The position numbers and the translations under genes are program-made. 5,112 nucleotides of DNA from an uncultured Clostridia bacterium. Its GTDB lineage: Bacteria; Bacillota_A; Clostridia; Oscillospirales; Oscillospiraceae. The DNA lies in the NCBI GenBank assembly GCA_946059285.1, contig CAMGMW010000106.1, positions 1 to 5,112 of the forward strand, in the 5' to 3' direction. Of this stretch, positions 5,069 to 5,112 are shown in pieces. The notes below the pieces were generated by a model. That model did not search any database. It was given only the letters and a program-made list of their open reading frames with translations, and had not been told where the DNA came from. Every line of letters starts with the position of its first letter. Position 1 is the stretch's first letter.

Positions 5069-5091
5069 TCCATATGCAAAATATATATGGA
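5069..5091. repeat. 7-bp inverted repeat in the upstream region of the minus-strand operon
   Basis: TCCATAT (5069-5075) and ATATGGA (5085-5091) form a perfect inverted repeat around a 9-base AT-rich spacer. The repeat lies about 80-100 bp upstream of the small secreted protein start, where a promoter or operator would be expected. On the minus strand, TTGCTT (5096-5091) could be a poor -35 element, but no good -10 element follows, so I do not call a promoter. Its AT-richness makes chance plausible. Confidence 0.25.
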
Positions 5092-5112
5092 AGCAAGAAT
5101 CCCTGCCGTTTT

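Overview
The window looks like ordinary chromosomal DNA from a Gram-positive, Clostridia-type bacterium of moderate GC, possibly an Oscillospirales/Ruminococcaceae-like gut lineage. This placement is inferred from the strong AGGAGG-type ribosome binding sites, a membrane-anchored SurA/PrsA-like protein with no outer-membrane context, paired half-size TSUP genes and the style of the DNA glycosylase. No marker gene fixes the taxon. I see no mobile element, CRISPR array, tRNA or rRNA.

Layout. Positions 1 to about 130 hold the 3' part of a probable 6S RNA whose 5' end lies outside the window. A well-formed sigma-A type promoter (TTGCAA, 17 bp, TATAAT; 227-255) then drives a 496-residue membrane-anchored SurA/parvulin-like protein (322-1812). 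A strong hairpin (1822-1854) separates it from tcdA (1867-2586), the t6A-cyclising E1-like enzyme. A perfect 17-bp hairpin (2699-2740) follows. Next come two 125-residue half-transporters of the TauE/SafE (TSUP) family that overlap by ATGA (2780-3157 and 3154-3531).

The right part is on the minus strand and converges on the transporter pair. Reading leftward, it contains a small exported protein of unknown function (4988-4659), an AlkD-family DNA glycosylase with HEAT-like repeats (4654-3917), and ruvX/yqgF (3920-3504). The three genes are separated by 4 nt and by a 4-nt overlap, so they very likely form one operon. The 3' end of ruvX overlaps the 3' end of the second transporter half-gene by 28 bp.

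How the genes may work together. The functional themes are RNA-based control of polymerase (6S RNA), extracytoplasmic protein folding (SurA/parvulin-like), tRNA modification (tcdA), small-anion or sulfur-compound transport (TSUP pair) and nucleic-acid maintenance (AlkD-like, RuvX). They do not make one pathway. I found no convincing new multi-gene system. The points most worth a second look are the split TSUP transporter, the two degenerate parvulin-like modules, and the small secreted protein that leads a DNA-repair/rRNA-processing operon.
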